Origin: JBJXFK01 sp046155505
GTDB taxonomy: Bacteria > Planctomycetota > Phycisphaerae > UBA1845 > Fen-1342
NCBI GenBank assembly: GCA_046155505.1
Contig: JBJXFK010000066.1
Coordinates: 1 to 7,577, forward strand
Length of the DNA stretch: 7,577 bases
Reading direction: 5' to 3'
The notes under the pieces were generated by a model that did not search any database, was not told the DNA's origin, and saw nothing but the letters and a program-made list of their open reading frames with translations. This document shows positions 5,755 to 7,577 of the stretch, piece after piece (position 1 is the stretch's first letter; each line of letters opens with the position of its first letter). A program made the translations under genes and the position numbers.

Positions 5755-6771
5755 CTAAAATCGGCCGCTACCGGCGGCGTACATCGGTGGACTGCGCAGC
5801 GCCTCCAGCCGAACACGCGTTCGCCGCATGCCCTCGGCCAGCGTCACCTCCGCCGACCAGCCCAGATCGCTTTCGATCGCCGTACAGTCAAGCTGCATGT
5901 CGCACGTGAACCAATCGACCCACGTGTGCGAAGTCCGCTGCCGGGCGCCGAAAAGTCCGGCTCGCATGCCCGCCCATGTCGCCGCCGAGCGGGCCTTTGC
6001 GATCGGAATCGTCCGAATGGTCGGCTTCAGGCCCAGGCACGCACCGAGCGATTCGACAAACTGCCGCTGCGTCACGCGCTCGTCCGACGCCACGTCAAAC
6101 ACATGCCCGACCGCCCGCGGATGCGTCGCCGCCTTGTCGATCGCCGAGACGGCGTCATCGACGTGTAGCAGCGGCAAGCGATTCGCGCCGTCGCCAAAAA
6201 CGTCCAGCTCGCCCACTTTCGCGTCGCTCACAAGCGTGTCGCTCACTTCGCCGCCGCCATAAAGATGTCCGAGTCGCAGCGTCACCGGCGCGATCCCGTC
6301 AGCCGTGCAGCGCTCAAGCACGACACGCTCGGCGGCGAGTTTGTTGATCGCCACTGCGTTGTACCGGGCCGGCATCGGTGCGGTCGACGCCGACGACACG
6401 GTCTGCCCGTTTACTGCGGGCCCGTAGACCTGCGCGCAGCTCACAAACACAAATCGACGCGGGCGATGTTGCCCGACCGCCGCGACCAGGTTCTGCGCGG
6501 CGACCAGATTCCCACGGCTCGAATCCGCCGTGCGACCAAAGTGCGATGCGAACCCGGCACAGTGAACGACGATCGACCCGCGAAAGTCGAGCTTGCGGAG
6601 CGACTCGCGCGATTCGAGGTCGGCCACGATCACGCTCGCGCCCGCTCGCCGCAACCACTCCGTACCGCCCGACCGTCGCGAGATGATGGTGACTTCCTCA
6701 TCCCGCGCAAGCAGGTGTTTGAGGTAAGCCCCGCCGACAAAACCGGTCGCGCCCGTCAGTACGTACTTCAT
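5755..6771 (-). CDS. NAD-dependent epimerase/dehydratase family protein (extended SDR, 3-beta-HSD-like), 338 aa
   Basis: The N-terminus M-K-Y-V-L-T-G-A-T-G-F-V-G-G (1-14) has the extended-SDR GxxGxxG dinucleotide motif. D51 follows in V-I-V-A-D-L, then V-V-H-C-A-G (68-73), N88 in the R-G-N-L-V-A-A-Q-N-L helix, F-V-F-V-S-C-A-Q-V-Y-G (107-117), R-L-G-H-L-Y-G-G-G (166-174), and a C-terminal L-G-W-S-A-E-V-T-L-A-E-G-M (303-315) typical of sugar-nucleotide epimerases and 3-beta-hydroxysteroid dehydrogenase-like proteins. S111 and K145 (N-K-L-A-A-E) of the active site are present, but the position four before the lysine, normally Tyr, is V141; the nearest tyrosine is Y138. The enzyme may therefore be altered or use another residue, and the substrate cannot be inferred. 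The start at 6771 is chosen because the Rossmann strand begins right there; the frame stays open to 6852 but the extra residues do not resemble the family. The ribosome binding site is weak. Confidence 0.9.
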   Translation of the reverse strand: MKYVLTGATGFVGGAYLKHLLARDEEVTIISRRSGGTEWLRRAGASVIVADLESRESLRKLDFRGSIVVHCAGFASHFGRTADSSRGNLVAAQNLVAAVGQHRPRRFVFVSCAQVYGPAVNGQTVSSASTAPMPARYNAVAINKLAAERVVLERCTADGIAPVTLRLGHLYGGGEVSDTLVSDAKVGELDVFGDGANRLPLLHVDDAVSAIDKAATHPRAVGHVFDVASDERVTQRQFVESLGACLGLKPTIRTIPIAKARSAATWAGMRAGLFGARQRTSHTWVDWFTCDMQLDCTAIESDLGWSAEVTLAEGMRRTRVRLEALRSPPMYAAGSGRF

Positions 6772-6918
6772 ATCTACTGCCGCCCTGCGCGCCGGCTTTG
6801 CGAGGTTTCGCCCGCCGCGCGATTCGCATGGTACCGTAATCTGGGCAAACATTCAGCGATGAGAATCCGAGCGTCGTTATCGGTTCCGATCGCATGATTG
6901 GACGTCTAACTCTTTGAT

Positions 6919-6960
6919 AACTCAGCGGTTTGCGTCTCTGGAAACGAATGAGAGTTTTTT
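6919..6960 (+). terminator. Terminator-like hairpin followed by six T
   Basis: AACTCA (6919-6924) pairs with TGAGAGTT (6949-6956) with a 2-nt bulge. Inside, CGGTTT (6926-6931) pairs with AAACG (6942-6946) with one bulge. T6955-T6960 follow, then CCGG. A second possible left arm, AACTCT (6908-6913), pairs perfectly with AGAGTT (6951-6956). The stems are AT-rich and short, and no plus-strand gene ends nearby, so the role is doubtful. Confidence 0.3.
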
Positions 6961-6971
6961 CCGGATCAAGT

Positions 6972-7001
6972 TTGAAAACGTGATTTTACGAAGCCTACTA
7001 T
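6972..7001 (+). promoter_or_regulatory. Possible sigma-70-type promoter in the gene-poor region
   Basis: TTGAAA (6972-6977), an 18-nt spacer and TACTAT (6996-7001) match the consensus at 4/6 in each box. It lies in an AT-rich stretch with no gene downstream on the plus strand before the structured RNA at 7463. If active, it would start an RNA near 7008. Confidence 0.3.
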
Positions 7002-7456
7002 TAGCGGATGGCCGTGCTACCGGTGGCGTTGCGCGCAACCTCACCTGCCGGAACCGGTTTCGGACTCGAAACCACAAGTATCGGCGATAGGTGAATCGGC
7101 TGTCCGTGTGGTCCGCATTGGAGGGAGACGCGGGTTCCCAGCTTCCGTCGAGTACCCGATCGGATTGGTCAAACGCGCGCAAGCGTGTATCGTTGCGCTG
7201 TTTACCAACTCGATCGGTCGGCTTTGACATGGCTGGCTTGCGTTGTTCGGGCAACCGCTCTGCGTTTGCCACAGATGGATTCGACTCGCTCGGCCTTGCC
7301 GCGGCGACCGTCCGTCACGTCTCGCTCTCCGATTTTGTCCGCACGTCTGGTTCGTGTGTCTGCATTGCGCGTGAGTCTGTGCATGGCAGCATCATCTGAT
7401 TCGGCGCTCGCGTCTTGACGCGAATCCGACCAGATTTGCTCTTGTGTACGGTTCAA

Positions 7457-7462
7457 CATAAT
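7457..7462 (+). promoter_or_regulatory. Strong -10-like box immediately before the structured RNA
   Basis: CATAAT matches TATAAT at 5/6 and abuts the left arm of the RNA's closing stem. Only weak -35 candidates exist (TTGCTC at 7436-7441, spacer 15). With normal spacing, transcription would start near 7468-7470, inside the left arm, leaving about half of the 10-bp stem. So either the start is unusually close to the box or transcription begins further upstream. Confidence 0.35.
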
Positions 7463-7577
7463 GAACGATCGGTTTCCCTCGGTCCTGATTCAACTGCCGG
7501 GCTCCCCCATCCGACTGGACCCTTGTCAGTCGGGCGGCAAGTGAGGATAAGAGGTGCAGGCCGATCGTTCTTTTTTT
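7463..7577 (+). ncRNA. Candidate structured small RNA of unknown class, ending in an intrinsic terminator
   Basis: The segment folds by eye into one long imperfect rod. GAACGATCGG (7463-7472) pairs perfectly with CCGATCGTTC (7561-7570), directly followed by seven T (7571-7577). Inside are CCTC (7477-7480) with GAGG (7551-7554), TCCT (7483-7486) with AGGA (7544-7547), CTGCCG (7494-7499) with CGGCAAG (7535-7541, one bulge), an 11-nt one-sided loop with a run of five C (7500-7510), and the tip CCGACTG (7511-7517) with CAGTCGG (7527-7533), extendable by AC/GT to a CCTT loop. A closing stem plus U tract at the 3' end and a -10 box at the 5' end suggest an independent transcript of about 110 nt. 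It lacks the SRP RNA GGAA tip and the RNase P and tmRNA signatures, and is shorter than usual 6S RNA, although its rod shape is 6S-like. The window ends at the T run, so what follows is unknown. Confidence 0.6.

Larger units (their letters stand above)
6772..7462. other. Gene-poor region of about 690 nt
   Basis: I see no convincing protein gene here. The stretch at about 6890-7005 is clearly richer in A and T than its surroundings. Open frames such as 7091-7399 on the plus strand code Ser/Arg-rich sequence without a ribosome binding site, domain or typical codon pattern. The part next to 6771 should contain the epimerase promoter, but no clear -35/-10 pair is visible. A hairpin with a T run (6919-6960), a promoter-like pair (6972-7001) and a GC hairpin (7409-7422, CGCGTCTTGACGCG) are present. 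It may hold untranslated leaders, regulatory DNA or an unrecognised RNA upstream of the structured RNA at 7463. Confidence 0.55.

Noticed and set aside
6772..6852. N-terminal extension of the epimerase
   Set aside because: The extra 27 residues do not resemble the family; the first beta strand (K-Y-V-L-T-G) starts directly after the ATG at 6771.
7091..7399. Plus-strand open frame of 102 codons in the gene-poor region
   Set aside because: GTG start without ribosome binding site, Ser/Arg-rich product with no recognisable domain, and third-position composition unlike the real genes nearby.
7463..7577. Known RNA classes (SRP RNA, RNase P RNA, tmRNA, tRNA, 6S RNA) for the terminal RNA
   Set aside because: No GGAA-tip SRP motif, no RNase P or tmRNA conserved blocks, no tRNA T-arm. 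6S is only a shape resemblance and the length is short, so no class was assigned.
1..7577. CRISPR array, transposase gene, phage genes or tRNA genes
   Set aside because: No regularly spaced direct repeats, no recognisable transposase or phage domain in any convincing frame, and no cloverleaf was found on either strand by eye.

Overview
The window looks like a piece of chromosome from a GC-rich planctomycete or a relative in the PVC group. Four things point there: a prepilin with the R-A/F-T-L-I-E-L-L-V-V-I-A-I-I start and a C-L-A-N-Q-K helix typical of that phylum; a very large secreted metalloprotease of the DUF5117/DUF4953 type; a short palindromic repeat with the core CGACGCGCAAGCGAGG, which I recall as common between planctomycete genes; and loosely packed genes on both strands. 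The assignment is an inference, because no rRNA gene or other phylogenetic marker is present.

Left part (1-3252, all minus strand): the 5' part of a type II pseudopilin gene runs off the left edge. Upstream of it lies a 923-residue exported zinc metalloprotease gene that ends in its own intrinsic terminator, so the two are probably separate transcripts.

Middle part (3432-5610, plus strand): a GNAT acetyltransferase of the phosphinothricin acetyltransferase type, then a palindromic repeat, then a compact three-gene unit. That unit is queF (preQ0 reductase, queuosine synthesis), a small TPR protein, and dapB (dihydrodipicolinate reductase, lysine and peptidoglycan precursor). queF and the TPR gene are 15 nt apart, and the TPR gene overlaps dapB by the four bases ATGA, so they are very likely co-transcribed. 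They serve unrelated pathways.

Right part: dapB converges on a minus-strand gene (5755-6771) for an NAD-dependent epimerase/dehydratase-like protein that lacks the usual catalytic tyrosine. The gap between them holds a 19-bp perfect inverted repeat enclosing a second, damaged copy of the palindromic repeat. Beyond the epimerase lie about 690 bases with no convincing gene.

The window ends with what looks like a small structured RNA (7463-7577): a rod-like fold closed by a perfect 10-bp stem that runs directly into seven T residues, with a good -10 box just before it. I could not match it to an RNA family I know, and it is the most interesting item here.
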